Under the pieces are notes generated by a model that saw only the letters and a program-made list of their open reading frames with translations, was not told the DNA's origin and ran no database searches. Shown one piece after another: positions 24,277 to 32,038 of a DNA stretch of 64,000 bases. Source of the stretch: Ferdinandcohnia sp047246645. GTDB taxonomy: Bacteria > Bacillota > Bacilli > Bacillales > Bacillaceae_L. Location: the NCBI RefSeq assembly GCF_047246645.1, contig NZ_JBFOKR010000014.1, positions 97,922 through 161,921 of the forward strand. The letters run 5' to 3'. The position numbers and the translations under genes are program-made. Within the stretch, counting starts at the first letter, position 1. Each line of letters starts with the position of its first letter.

Positions 24277-24984
24277 TTATTCAATACTACAGTATTTTAC
24301 CGGGCAATCTTCGCAATGAATCTCATTTTTAATATATTGGAGGTCATGAATCGTAATATATCCTCTTGAGACGGAAAGTATTTTTTTGCTTCTAAGTTCA
24401 TTCAACATCCTATTTACACTTTCTCTGGTGGTCGCACAAAAGTTAGCAAGCTCTTGATTTGTTAAATGAAGGTTAATCAAGATTCCATTGTCTGTATTTA
24501 CACCGTAGCTATTCGTCATTCGAACAAGTGTTGAATACAATGCACCTTTTTTCCCTAAAAGTACGAGGTCGCGAAACTTCGTTTGTGTTTTTCTAAAATG
24601 ATCACTCATCCACTTCATAAATTCAAAAGCAAGCTTTGTATTTTCAAAAAGCTTTTTCTCCAGTGCATCTTTTTGAATAACAGCAACCTCACTATCTTCT
24701 AAAACAGAACAATTAAACAAGTATTTTGGGCTATCAGTAAATAACGTAAGTTCCCCGACAATTTCACTTTGGCTACAAATACGTAGAGACAACTCATTAC
24801 CGTCAGATGTTACCTTACTTACCCGTACCTTACCAGATAAAATAAGATAGAGCTCTGTCGCTTCCATACCCTCTTGAAATAAATAAGAACCTTTTTTTAT
24901 CTTAATGACTTGATTGGCCGATTTCAAAAGTTCATTCAATTCAGTAGAAAGAGTTGGCTTTTGATATGTTTTAACCTGGTTCAT
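24277..24984 (-). CDS. fnr: Fnr, oxygen-sensing Crp/Fnr regulator with C-terminal iron-sulfur site
   Basis: 235 residues. An N-terminal effector-type barrel (about 25-125), a dimerisation helix and a helix-turn-helix with LTNQELANFCATTRESVNRM (about 174-193) are followed by a C-terminal HCEDCPVKYCSIE. Cys224, Cys227 and Cys232 match the spacing of the three cluster cysteines of B. subtilis Fnr (227, 230, 235), and Asp139 lies near the fourth ligand. Bacillus Fnr binds a [4Fe-4S] cluster without oxygen and activates from TGTGA-N6-TCACA centred at -41.5, the sites found here. AAGGG lies about 8 bases before the ATG at 24984; an in-frame GTG at 24993 overlaps that site. Confidence 0.93.
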   Translation of the reverse strand: MNQVKTYQKPTLSTELNELLKSANQVIKIKKGSYLFQEGMEATELYLILSGKVRVSKVTSDGNELSLRICSQSEIVGELTLFTDSPKYLFNCSVLEDSEVAVIQKDALEKKLFENTKLAFEFMKWMSDHFRKTQTKFRDLVLLGKKGALYSTLVRMTNSYGVNTDNGILINLHLTNQELANFCATTRESVNRMLNELRSKKILSVSRGYITIHDLQYIKNEIHCEDCPVKYCSIE

Positions 24985-25160
24985 AAGTACCACCCTTCTG
25001 AGCAGTTCATGCTATACTTTGATTTAAATTGATAATATAATGTTAGTCAATGAACTGAAAATGAGAAAAATCACTGCGAATCTAGTAGAAACTGAATTTT
25101 CCTTTGGTACATAAGGTCTGAAGGGTATTTTGAACAATTTCTAACAATTGAGGTCTATAT

Positions 25161-25814
25161 ATGGAACAATTATTCTGGTCACCTATAAAACTTTCAATAA
25201 CCGTCGCAATTTCTGCAGGCATCATTGTTTTATTACTTGGCCTTGTAGTAGGAAGATGGATGTCACGTAAAAGGTTCAACGGAAAACTATTCGTTGAAAC
25301 AATTCTAATGCTGCCACTTGTATTGCCACCATCCGTTGTAGGCTTCTTCTTAATCGTGTTTTTTGGTAGAAACAGCGCAGTTGGTAAAGGGATAGAAGCA
25401 ATATTTGGGCAACCAATTATGTTCACCTGGTGGGCGGCTGTAATCGCATCAACCGTCGTTGCATTCCCTCTTATGTATCAATCAGTAAAAACAGGATTTC
25501 AATCAGTCGACATAGACATCGAAGGAGCAGCAAGAGTAGACGGAGCCAATGAGTGGAAAGTGTTTTTACTCATATCCATACCACTTTCAATAAAAGCAAT
25601 AATTACCGGATTTATCCTAAGCTTTACGCGTGCACTAGGGGAATTTGGCGCAACCCTCATGTTCGCCGGAAACATACCAGGAAAAACTCAAACCCTGCCT
25701 ACCGCTATCTACGTAGCCATCGACAGCGGCAACATGAATCTTGCATGGATGTGGGTAATTACAACAGTTGTTATCTCGTTTTTAATGCTGGCGAGTACTT
25801 ATTTGATAAAATAG
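25161..25814 (+). CDS. modB: Molybdate ABC transporter permease
   Basis: 217 residues, five transmembrane helices, with the ABC inner-membrane EAA loop seen as EGAARVDGANEWKVFLLISI and the ModB-typical LPPSVVGFFLIVFFGRN and FTRALGEFGATLMFAGN. It moves molybdate across the membrane for Moco synthesis. GAGGT precedes the ATG. Neither modA (binding protein) nor modC (ATPase) is adjacent: fnr lies divergently upstream and a terminator follows, so the permease is an orphan here and must borrow partners elsewhere or be a remnant. Confidence 0.9.
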   Translation: MEQLFWSPIKLSITVAISAGIIVLLLGLVVGRWMSRKRFNGKLFVETILMLPLVLPPSVVGFFLIVFFGRNSAVGKGIEAIFGQPIMFTWWAAVIASTVVAFPLMYQSVKTGFQSVDIDIEGAARVDGANEWKVFLLISIPLSIKAIITGFILSFTRALGEFGATLMFAGNIPGKTQTLPTAIYVAIDSGNMNLAWMWVITTVVISFLMLASTYLIK

Positions 25815-25838
25815 CTTGGAGTTTGTTTTTACTTGTGG

Positions 25839-25859
25839 CACCCTTTGGGGTGTTTTTTT
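25839..25859 (+). terminator. Terminator after modB
   Basis: CACCC (25839-25843) pairs with GGGTG (25848-25852), followed by seven T. Confidence 0.85.
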
Positions 25860-25860
25860 G

Positions 25861-25937
25861 CAGATAGGAAAGCATAAAATAGTGAAAACTGGCCTCTGCT
25901 GAGCCTATAGGCTCGGCAAATCGCCGAGTTTTTCTAA
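25861..25937 (+). repeat. Dispersed repeat, family R2, copy 2
   Basis: Starts CAGATAGGAAAGCATAAAA and ends CGAGTTTTTCTA; it shares blocks with 14474-14565 but lacks the 15 bases that complete that copy's inverted repeat. It lies directly after the modB terminator. Confidence 0.8.
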
Positions 25938-26057
25938 TTTTGGTGACGTCAAAAATGGGAGAAAAAATAAATGTTATTTTAGTGATTGTAATTAAAGTCA
26001 TATAGGAATAAAATAAAGTTCAGTTATTATTAAAGTTTTCAGTTGGGTGGAATTTTT

Positions 26058-26240
26058 ATGGGTAACCTAGGCATGGGAGAGATAATATTAATCGTATTTT
26101 TTGCATTACTTATTTTTGGTCCAAAAAAACTTCCTGAGCTTGGTAAAGCTGCTGGAAATACACTTCGAGAGTTTAAACGTGCTACAAAAGGCATCATGGA
26201 AGATGATGAAATAGAGAAGAAAGCAAACGATATAAAGTAA
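26058..26240 (+). CDS. tatA: Twin-arginine translocase subunit TatA
   Basis: 60 residues: a short N-terminal transmembrane helix (about 5-20, MGEIILIVFFALLIFG), the hinge FGPKKLPELGKAAG and an amphipathic helix with REFKRATKGI, the exact TatA layout. It forms the pore for export of folded proteins, often those with metal cofactors. No tatC is adjacent. The ATG at 26058 follows GGGTGGA; the upstream in-frame TTG at 26043 is part of that site. Followed by a terminator. Confidence 0.92.
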   Translation: MGNLGMGEIILIVFFALLIFGPKKLPELGKAAGNTLREFKRATKGIMEDDEIEKKANDIK

Positions 26241-26247
26241 TGAGGGT

Positions 26248-26273
26248 GAGGGTATGATATACCCTCTTCTTTA
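26248..26273. terminator. Terminator between tatA and the permease gene
   Basis: Perfect 8-bp stem (26248-26255 with 26259-26266) followed by TTCTTTAT, in a 56-base convergent gap. Confidence 0.75.
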
Positions 26274-26296
26274 TATCCTAAAATATATTGCAAAAT

Positions 26297-27724
26297 CTAG
26301 TCTACATCCTTTTTCGCAGTAAGATTATTCCTTGCATATTTTACAACACCTGGGTAAAAGAATACCCCAGTCAAAAGAAGTCCCATACCCAACGTAAAAG
26401 TAATTATGTCTGCCGTTCCTGCAATAATGACGCATATTGAATAAATCGTTGAAATAAAAGCGATTACCCCATCAGTTTTTCTACCACTATTATTAAGGTC
26501 GTATGTTTCGCCAGTAATAACTAATTTAATTTGAAAAATTGAAGAAATGAAATAAGGTATTAAGTATGCCAAAGTTGCAATATATATGACAAAATCAAAG
26601 GCTGCAGAGATGGTGCTAAAGATTGTTGAAAAAATAAAAATTTGACCTAATATGTTGGACAATAGCAAGGAAAAAGTCGGGATACCATTTTTATTTTCTT
26701 TTAAAAAGGCCGGCAAAAACAAGCCTTGTTTTGCAGCTTGATAGGGTACCTCTGCACTAAGCATAATCCACCCAATTGTCGAACCAAGAAGACTAATTAG
26801 TCCTAATCCCGCAAGTAGCTTAGCTCCTATTGGACCGAGAACTGCCTCAAACGCATCAATTAAAGGCTTTTCGGAGGAAATGAGCTGTTCCTGGCTCAAC
26901 ATTCCCATAACTAAAAGACTAATTGCAAGATAAATTGCAAGGGCCAGTAAAAGTCCAAGTATCGTAGCTTTTTTTACATCAATTTCCCGTTTAGCCCTTG
27001 ATGCAAAGACCATAGCAGATTCGACCCCGATAAATGCCCATAATGTACTAACTGCAGCATTATTAACTTGGCTTAGAAACCCAATAGGTTGACCTGCTTC
27101 ATTAAACCTAGGTGCAACAAATGGACCAATATTACTTCTTTCAAAGGCAAACAAACCAATAATAATAAATAGTAAAAACCCAATAACTTTTGCTGCCGTT
27201 GCTATAAAGTTTAGTTTTCCCGCACTCCCAATTCCTTGAAGTATAATGTAATGAGTCCCCCAGAGTAAAAGAGTACAGACAATGAAAATCAGGGTGTTAC
27301 CCACTTTTAAGGAAAAATTTCCTACAGTAAACAGATTTCTTTGACTTGTTAGGATAGGGAAGAAAGTCGACAAATAACTTGCAAATGTTGTGACGATTGC
27401 AACATTACCCGAAAAGTTCCCGATCCAATATCCCCAAGAAGAAATAAAACCAGAAAAAATAGAAGCATGTGACCCTGTTTTAAAAAGCTCTTTTGCATAG
27501 ATTTGTGGTCCCCCTGTTAAATTAGGTTTCCGAATAATTAAATTTCCAAATACTAAGGCAGTTGCCAAAACACCTGCCCCGGTTAATCCCCATGCAAGTA
27601 AAACCCCTGCAGGGCTTGCAACTTCTGCTAATGTACGTGGGAGCATAAAGATCCCTGACCCCACCATATTTCCAACTACTAACGCAGTCAATAACCATAT
27701 ACCTAAACTTTTTGTTTGATTCAT
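26297..27724 (-). CDS. APC-superfamily amino acid permease or antiporter
   Basis: 475 residues with about twelve transmembrane helices. The APC signature GNMVGSGIFMLPRTLAEVA lies at about 18-36, and WAFIGVESAMVFASRAK is the conserved helix 6 segment. Similarity is closest to basic amino acid/polyamine antiporters (ArcD/AdiC-like, TIGR00905). Arginine-ornithine exchange supports anaerobic growth in other Bacillus, which would suit the island, but the substrate cannot be read from sequence. GAGAGGA lies 9 bases before the ATG. Monocistronic. Confidence 0.85.
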   Translation of the reverse strand: MNQTKSLGIWLLTALVVGNMVGSGIFMLPRTLAEVASPAGVLLAWGLTGAGVLATALVFGNLIIRKPNLTGGPQIYAKELFKTGSHASIFSGFISSWGYWIGNFSGNVAIVTTFASYLSTFFPILTSQRNLFTVGNFSLKVGNTLIFIVCTLLLWGTHYIILQGIGSAGKLNFIATAAKVIGFLLFIIIGLFAFERSNIGPFVAPRFNEAGQPIGFLSQVNNAAVSTLWAFIGVESAMVFASRAKREIDVKKATILGLLLALAIYLAISLLVMGMLSQEQLISSEKPLIDAFEAVLGPIGAKLLAGLGLISLLGSTIGWIMLSAEVPYQAAKQGLFLPAFLKENKNGIPTFSLLLSNILGQIFIFSTIFSTISAAFDFVIYIATLAYLIPYFISSIFQIKLVITGETYDLNNSGRKTDGVIAFISTIYSICVIIAGTADIITFTLGMGLLLTGVFFYPGVVKYARNNLTAKKDVD

Positions 27725-27883
27725 GTAAATAGTCCTCTCTAAAAAACACTGTACCTTATGTGTTCCTTTGAAAATTCTAAGGTGCCAAAGTTTGCCATAG
27801 CTTTATTATGCTAGGAGAGAATTGGGGTTATTCATCTATAGAACAGAATAGTGTAGGTAGCTTAGTACATCGAGTAGATACGG

Positions 27884-28150
27884 GTGGCGCTCGAGGGAAT
27901 AATAGACACGAAGCATCACCCGAAAGAGGAGGATGCGAGTGGTGCTCTAAGGAAAATTAGTGGAAGCACCACCCGAAAGAGAGAGAAGCGGGTGGTGCTC
28001 TAGGCAAATACAGTGGAAGCACCGCCCGGAAGAGCAAGATACGAGAGGTGCTCCAGGTAAAAGAAGACTATGCACCACCCGAAAGAGTAAGAATCGAGTG
28101 GTGCTCAAGGCAAAAGTAGTTGAAGCGCCACCTGAAAGAGCAGACCCGAG
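27884..28150. repeat. Array of five 53-55 bp hairpin-forming tandem repeats
   Basis: Units begin at 27884, 27939, 27992, 28045 and 28098. Each has the arms GTGGTGCTC near the start and AAGCACCACCCGAAAGAG about 18 bases later, so each can fold into a hairpin (unit 2: 27939-27946 with 27965-27972). The sequence between the arms varies. No reading frame is shared across units. The array and the permease gene's upstream region fill the 440 bases between the permease gene and the NERD pseudogene. Confidence 0.88.
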
Positions 28151-28164
28151 TTTTTATAAATACT

Positions 28165-29078
28165 TTAATCTGCAAACCTCACAAAATAGGATTTTTTGCC
28201 TTCTTGTTTAAGGTGATAGTTTTTTGAAAGTACCTTTAAAATAGTTCTTTTATAATCAAAAACCCTACAAAACACAAATACATCAGTTGTTGTTATTTTC
28301 CTACCTGGAAATAGTAGGCGCAACTCTTCCACGGTTCTCAAAAGATAAGATTCATTACTTTCGAAAGCCCCACACTTCCTACACACCAATTTATATTGAT
28401 TATATTTCTCCATAAATCCCCCACACCCACACAAAATGCCTTTTTCTAACGCCTCAAACGTATACTCAGGCAATTGTAAAAAAGGTGATTTTCAATATGC
28501 AAAGGCAGTAGTTGCTCGGCCAACCGTTGGTGCTTACCTGATAGTTTCGAAGGCCGCATATTTAGATTGTCCAAAAAGCGTTTTATTTGAGATGGAAAAA
28601 TAACTGGAAGGTCTAATGGTGCTTGATAGAGATAGAAATCGGGATTTACGAAAACGAGCGATCCATCGACTTGAAAGTTCACATTAAGCTGCTGTAGTAG
28701 TTGTCTAAAAAGGGATTGACTATGCTGTAACTGAAGCAAGGGGTTCTAAATTTCTGTACCGGAACTGGTAAAAAGCTTGTCACCTTCTAAGTAATAGTCG
28801 CCTTCAAAATTCTTTACATCGTAGAGGTGAATTTTATTTTGTCTAATGAGAAGGGAGTCAATCTGAAAGTGAGTGTTGCCGACTTCGAGTAATAGGTCAT
28901 TTAAAATGAGGTGTTCAATTGAGAGGCTTTGCATCATTTGATCAAACAGCACTTCACCTTGATAGCCTTTTTCAGCAGTCACATATTTTCTTGGGTATTT
29001 CTCAGATAATACCATTCGAGAACGAAGAGAGCGAAGTAGCACTTATTCTGGAGGTTCAAATCGGGGTTTAATAATCAA
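28165..29078 (-). pseudogene. Broken NERD-domain protein gene
   Basis: Three consecutive pieces encode one Bacillus NERD (nuclease-related domain) protein of about 300 residues. The first has GYQGEVLFDQMMQSL and HLYDVKNFEGDYYLEGDK (NERD core). The second has QHSQSLFRQLLQQLNVN and HQRLAEQLLPLHIENH. The third has CGCGGFMEKYNQ and CRKCG, a zinc-ribbon-like tail. Translation from a TTG at 29078 meets an in-frame TAA at 29043-29045, then an in-frame TAG at 28746-28748. A one-base frameshift then falls near the T run at about 28481-28488. Three independent lesions mean the gene is dead. NERD proteins are putative nucleases of unknown role. Confidence 0.82.
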
Positions 29079-29215
29079 AACAACACATCCTTTGTGAAAT
29101 TAAAATTGGTCATGCAAACTGCCAACCTTTGGAACTTTCAAAACAACACATCCTTTGTCAAATTAATTGGTCATGCAAACTGCAACCTTTGGAACTTTCA
29201 AAATATCACATCCTT
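29076..29215. repeat. 60-63 bp direct repeat, 2.3 copies
   Basis: Copies start at 29076, 29139 and 29199 (partial), each with CAAAACAACACATCCTTTG or a variant, then TTGGTCATGCAAACTGC and ACCTTTGGAACTTT. The first copy overlaps the old start of the NERD pseudogene. The 320-base stretch up to 29399 otherwise holds the coxB upstream region with one weak Fnr-like site at 29316-29331. Confidence 0.85.
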
Positions 29216-29399
29216 ATTCCAACTCAAATTACTAATCTTTTATTCACATAAACAGAAACTTCCTTTCCACCATAACATAAAAAAGCAACCCCAATTTCCG
29301 AACTTTTTATAAAAATGTGACCAACTTAACAGATTTGATTTCCAGGAATATGACAAGCTTAGAGAGGAAATATTTCATTGTTATTTAGGAGGGATTTCT

Positions 29400-29924
29400 T
29401 TGTACCAAACAGCTGCTTGGTATGTGTCATTGATATTAATGGTATTTATTTTATTTGTTTTTCTATTTGTTGTTTTGAATACAGGGAGAAGGAAGGAATA
29501 TGAAGGGATTCAGAAGAAATGGTACCGTTTTCGAAATGTTTATTTTGCGGTACTTTTGCTATCAATGGGGACAGTTACTTATTTTACATTGTCTGATCTA
29601 CCATTTGAGAGACCGGTATATGGTGAGGATGAAAATCCAGTTATCGTTGATGTTTCAGCGATTCAGTTTGGTTGGAATATGAGTCAAAGAGAGTTCAAGG
29701 TTGGAGAGCCGGTAGAATTTCATATTACGAGTAATGACGTGAATCATGGATTTGGCATTTATGACAAGGATATGAATCTATTAGCTCAAACACAAGCGAT
29801 GCCTGAGTATACAAATAATGTTTATTATACATTTACAGAGCCAGGTACCTATCAGATTCTTTGCATGGAATACTGCGGGTTAGGCCATCATTTAATGATT
29901 GGTGAAATAACGGTGACTAATTAA
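29400..29924 (+). CDS. CuA-containing subunit II of a haem-copper oxidoreductase
   Basis: 174 residues: two N-terminal transmembrane helices (about 5-27 and 48-65), then a cupredoxin domain facing outward. The binuclear CuA site is complete: His in NDVNHGFGIY and Cys, Cys, His, Met in CMEYCGLGHHLM. It accepts electrons from a cytochrome c or quinol and passes them to subunit I, encoded 18 bases downstream. Small two-helix subunits II like this occur in B-family (ba3-like) oxidases and in the CuA nitric oxide reductase of Bacillus azotoformans. TTG start, 6 bases after AGGAGGG. Confidence 0.9.
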   Translation: MYQTAAWYVSLILMVFILFVFLFVVLNTGRRKEYEGIQKKWYRFRNVYFAVLLLSMGTVTYFTLSDLPFERPVYGEDENPVIVDVSAIQFGWNMSQREFKVGEPVEFHITSNDVNHGFGIYDKDMNLLAQTQAMPEYTNNVYYTFTEPGTYQILCMEYCGLGHHLMIGEITVTN

Positions 29925-29942
29925 GTGAGGGGGAATTTTTAA

Positions 29943-31427
29943 ATGTCTGTAATTAATTCAAAGGGAGCAATTAATTCCTCCCAAAATCGGACGATTGTGC
30001 TGTATCTTTTAACAGGAAGTCTTTTCATTTTATTGATGATGGTGTTCGGAGTACTCATGCTGCTGGCACAAGGTAAGATGATTAATATTGATCCAGGTCT
30101 ATTTTATGAAGTGTTAACTGTCCACGGAACAGGGATGGTAGGTGCCTCAGCGTTGGCAGCTGCGGCAGTTATGTGGTACTTCCTAAGTAAGTATGTTCAG
30201 TTAAGTAAGAGCATCTTTATTGCTAACTTTCTCTTTTTCATTGTTGGCGTAATATTGGTATTAATCGGGATATTTGTTTTTGGTTTCGCTGGAGGATGGA
30301 CTTTCCTATATCCATTACCTGCTATCTCTGCTGGTGGGTGGGCAGTTGAAGGTGCTGTTCTTTATTTATTCGGAATGCTATTAATAGGTGTTGGCTTTTT
30401 ATTACTATATTTAGATGTTGCTAGAGCTATTATTAAACAATATGGCAGTTTAGGCGGAGGTTTAGGTTGGTCGATTGTTTTTGGAAAGGAAAAAGGCTAT
30501 GGGCCGCCAGCTGCAGTTGTTGCAAGTACAATGGTGTCAATTGTTAATATTACAGCATTATTAGCTGGAGCAACTGTTCTAGTGATGAGTTTAATTAATA
30601 TCTTTATTCCAACGATTACGATAGATCCCTTGTTGGCAAAAAACCTAACATATGCATTTGGACATATATTTGCTAATTCAATTATATATATGGGAGTTAT
30701 CGCAGTTTACGAGATTCTATCCAAATATACAAATCGTCCTTGGAAAGCCAATCGTCCATTCTTAATTGCATGGAATTGTTCTACGTTATTTACAATTATA
30801 ATCTATCCTCATCATTTATTAATGGACTTTGCAATGCCTAAGTGGATGATCATTTTGGGACAGGCATTATCATATGCAAATGGATTACCGGTATTAGTGG
30901 TAACTGCATACGGCGCACTTATGATTGTTTACCGTTCAGGTATTAAATGGGATATCGCTTCATCATTTATCTTTCTATCAATGTTTGGTTGGGTTCTTGG
31001 AGTTGTACCGGCAATTGTTGATGCAACCATTGTAATCAACCATGTTATGCACAATACAAAATGGGTACCGGGTCATTTTCATATGTATATGGGGCTGGGG
31101 GCAACAGCGATGTTATTTGGATTTATGTATTACTTAGCTAAAGAAAGCGGTAAGGAAAAAGAAACAGCATTAGATGGAATTAGCTTCTGGGTTTATGTCA
31201 TGTTCTTCTTAGGACTATGTGGATCATTCCTTTTCTCAGGAAAAGTAAGTGCACCGCGAAGGTGGGCGGAGCATTTCCCCGAGTGGATTCAATATGACCG
31301 TATGGGTGCTGTATTTGGTATCTTCGTAATTTTAGCAGTTACAACATTTGTGGTTCGTTTTTGGAATTATTCAAGATCATTAGGTAGTCGGTTCGAAGAG
31401 AAGATTGGTCCGAGTCACCGTGCGTAA
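29943..31427 (+). CDS. Haem-copper subunit I without active-site Tyr, probable B-family nitric oxide reductase
   Basis: 494 residues, about 13 transmembrane helices. All metal ligands are present: His61 (VHGTGM, haem b), His241 in AFGHIFAN, His290-His291 in IIYPHHLL (second metal), and His378/His380 in VPGHFHMYMG. Oxygen-reducing members have HPXVY after the helix 6 histidine, with the Tyr cross-linked to it. Here the motif is H241-I-F-A-N245, so the Tyr is Asn and the Pro is gone. A Tyr-less site is the mark of nitric oxide reductases in this superfamily, and with the CuA subunit this recalls the CuA/bNOR type described from B. azotoformans. Ribosome site GAGGGGG. It overlaps the SCO gene by 23 bases. 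Reaction assignment is inference. Confidence 0.8.
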   Translation: MSVINSKGAINSSQNRTIVLYLLTGSLFILLMMVFGVLMLLAQGKMINIDPGLFYEVLTVHGTGMVGASALAAAAVMWYFLSKYVQLSKSIFIANFLFFIVGVILVLIGIFVFGFAGGWTFLYPLPAISAGGWAVEGAVLYLFGMLLIGVGFLLLYLDVARAIIKQYGSLGGGLGWSIVFGKEKGYGPPAAVVASTMVSIVNITALLAGATVLVMSLINIFIPTITIDPLLAKNLTYAFGHIFANSIIYMGVIAVYEILSKYTNRPWKANRPFLIAWNCSTLFTIIIYPHHLLMDFAMPKWMIILGQALSYANGLPVLVVTAYGALMIVYRSGIKWDIASSFIFLSMFGWVLGVVPAIVDATIVINHVMHNTKWVPGHFHMYMGLGATAMLFGFMYYLAKESGKEKETALDGISFWVYVMFFLGLCGSFLFSGKVSAPRRWAEHFPEWIQYDRMGAVFGIFVILAVTTFVVRFWNYSRSLGSRFEEKIGPSHRA

Positions 31428-32025
31428 TATCATTGGAATCATTTCTGCAATTGTGGCAGGTGTTAGTTTGCTTTGGGGAGGGACGGATGGTTTTCGTGCA
31501 TTTACAGCAGAGGCTGCACGTATACTTGAGTTGGAGGATGAACAGCCTCAACTTCCGCAAGCAACTCTTATAGATTCAAATGGTGAAAGTTTAAATTTGA
31601 ACGATTTCAAGGGAAAATACTTACTTTTAACCTTTATGTATACGTCCTGTGGAGATGTATGTCCGGTCTTGGAAAGTAATTTTGCACAAATCTATGAGGC
31701 TTTGCCTAAAAATGTACTAGGGAAAGAGGTAGTTTTGCTAAGTATTAGTTTTGATCCTGAAAAAGACACTCCGACAACATTAAAGACATATTCAAATCAC
31801 TTTGGAGCAGATGGTGAACTGTGGAGAATGACAACAATCCAAGACCAGATTGAACTCGAAAAAGTGTTAGATGCACTCGAAGTGATTGTGATTCCTAATG
31901 AATTTGGTGGATATGAACACAATTCTGCTTTTTATGTAATTAACCCTGACGGAAAACTTACTAATATTTTCGACTATCAAACACCTCAGAAGGTAGTTGA
32001 ATATCTTGATTCTTTCTTATTCTAA
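31405..32025 (+). CDS. SCO1/SenC family copper chaperone
   Basis: 206 residues: an N-terminal transmembrane anchor (about 8-25) and a thioredoxin-like domain facing outward. Copper ligands are the two Cys of TSCGDVCP and the His of GYEHNSAFYVI. It inserts copper into the CuA centre of subunit II, two genes upstream. Start is TTG at 31405, directly preceded by AGAGAAGA and inside the subunit I gene; a GTG at 31420 would shorten it by five residues and has no ribosome site. The next membrane gene starts 13 bases downstream. Confidence 0.88.
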   Translation: MVRVTVRNIIGIISAIVAGVSLLWGGTDGFRAFTAEAARILELEDEQPQLPQATLIDSNGESLNLNDFKGKYLLLTFMYTSCGDVCPVLESNFAQIYEALPKNVLGKEVVLLSISFDPEKDTPTTLKTYSNHFGADGELWRMTTIQDQIELEKVLDALEVIVIPNEFGGYEHNSAFYVINPDGKLTNIFDYQTPQKVVEYLDSFLF

Positions 32026-32038
32026 GTAGGTGACTTTC

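Noticed and set aside
25020..25160. Remnant of modA upstream of modB
   Set aside because: Translation of the gap in all three plus frames gives no recognisable molybdate-binding protein ending and several stops.
27884..28150. CRISPR array
   Set aside because: The repeated part makes up most of each 53-bp unit, variable parts are short and similar to each other, no leader or cas genes are present, and the arms are arranged as hairpins.
28960..29042. Intact NERD gene starting at GTG 29042
   Set aside because: The codons upstream of an in-frame TAA at 29043-29045 continue the family N-terminus (IIKPRFEPPE), and a TAG and frameshift follow, so this is only a fragment of a broken gene.
29316..29331. 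TGTGA-N6-TAACA upstream of the CuA subunit gene as an eighth or ninth Fnr promoter
   Set aside because: One mismatch only, but no -10-like hexamer lies at the 32-bp distance shared by the others; the nearest, TATGAC, is 4 bp out. Kept out of the regulon list.
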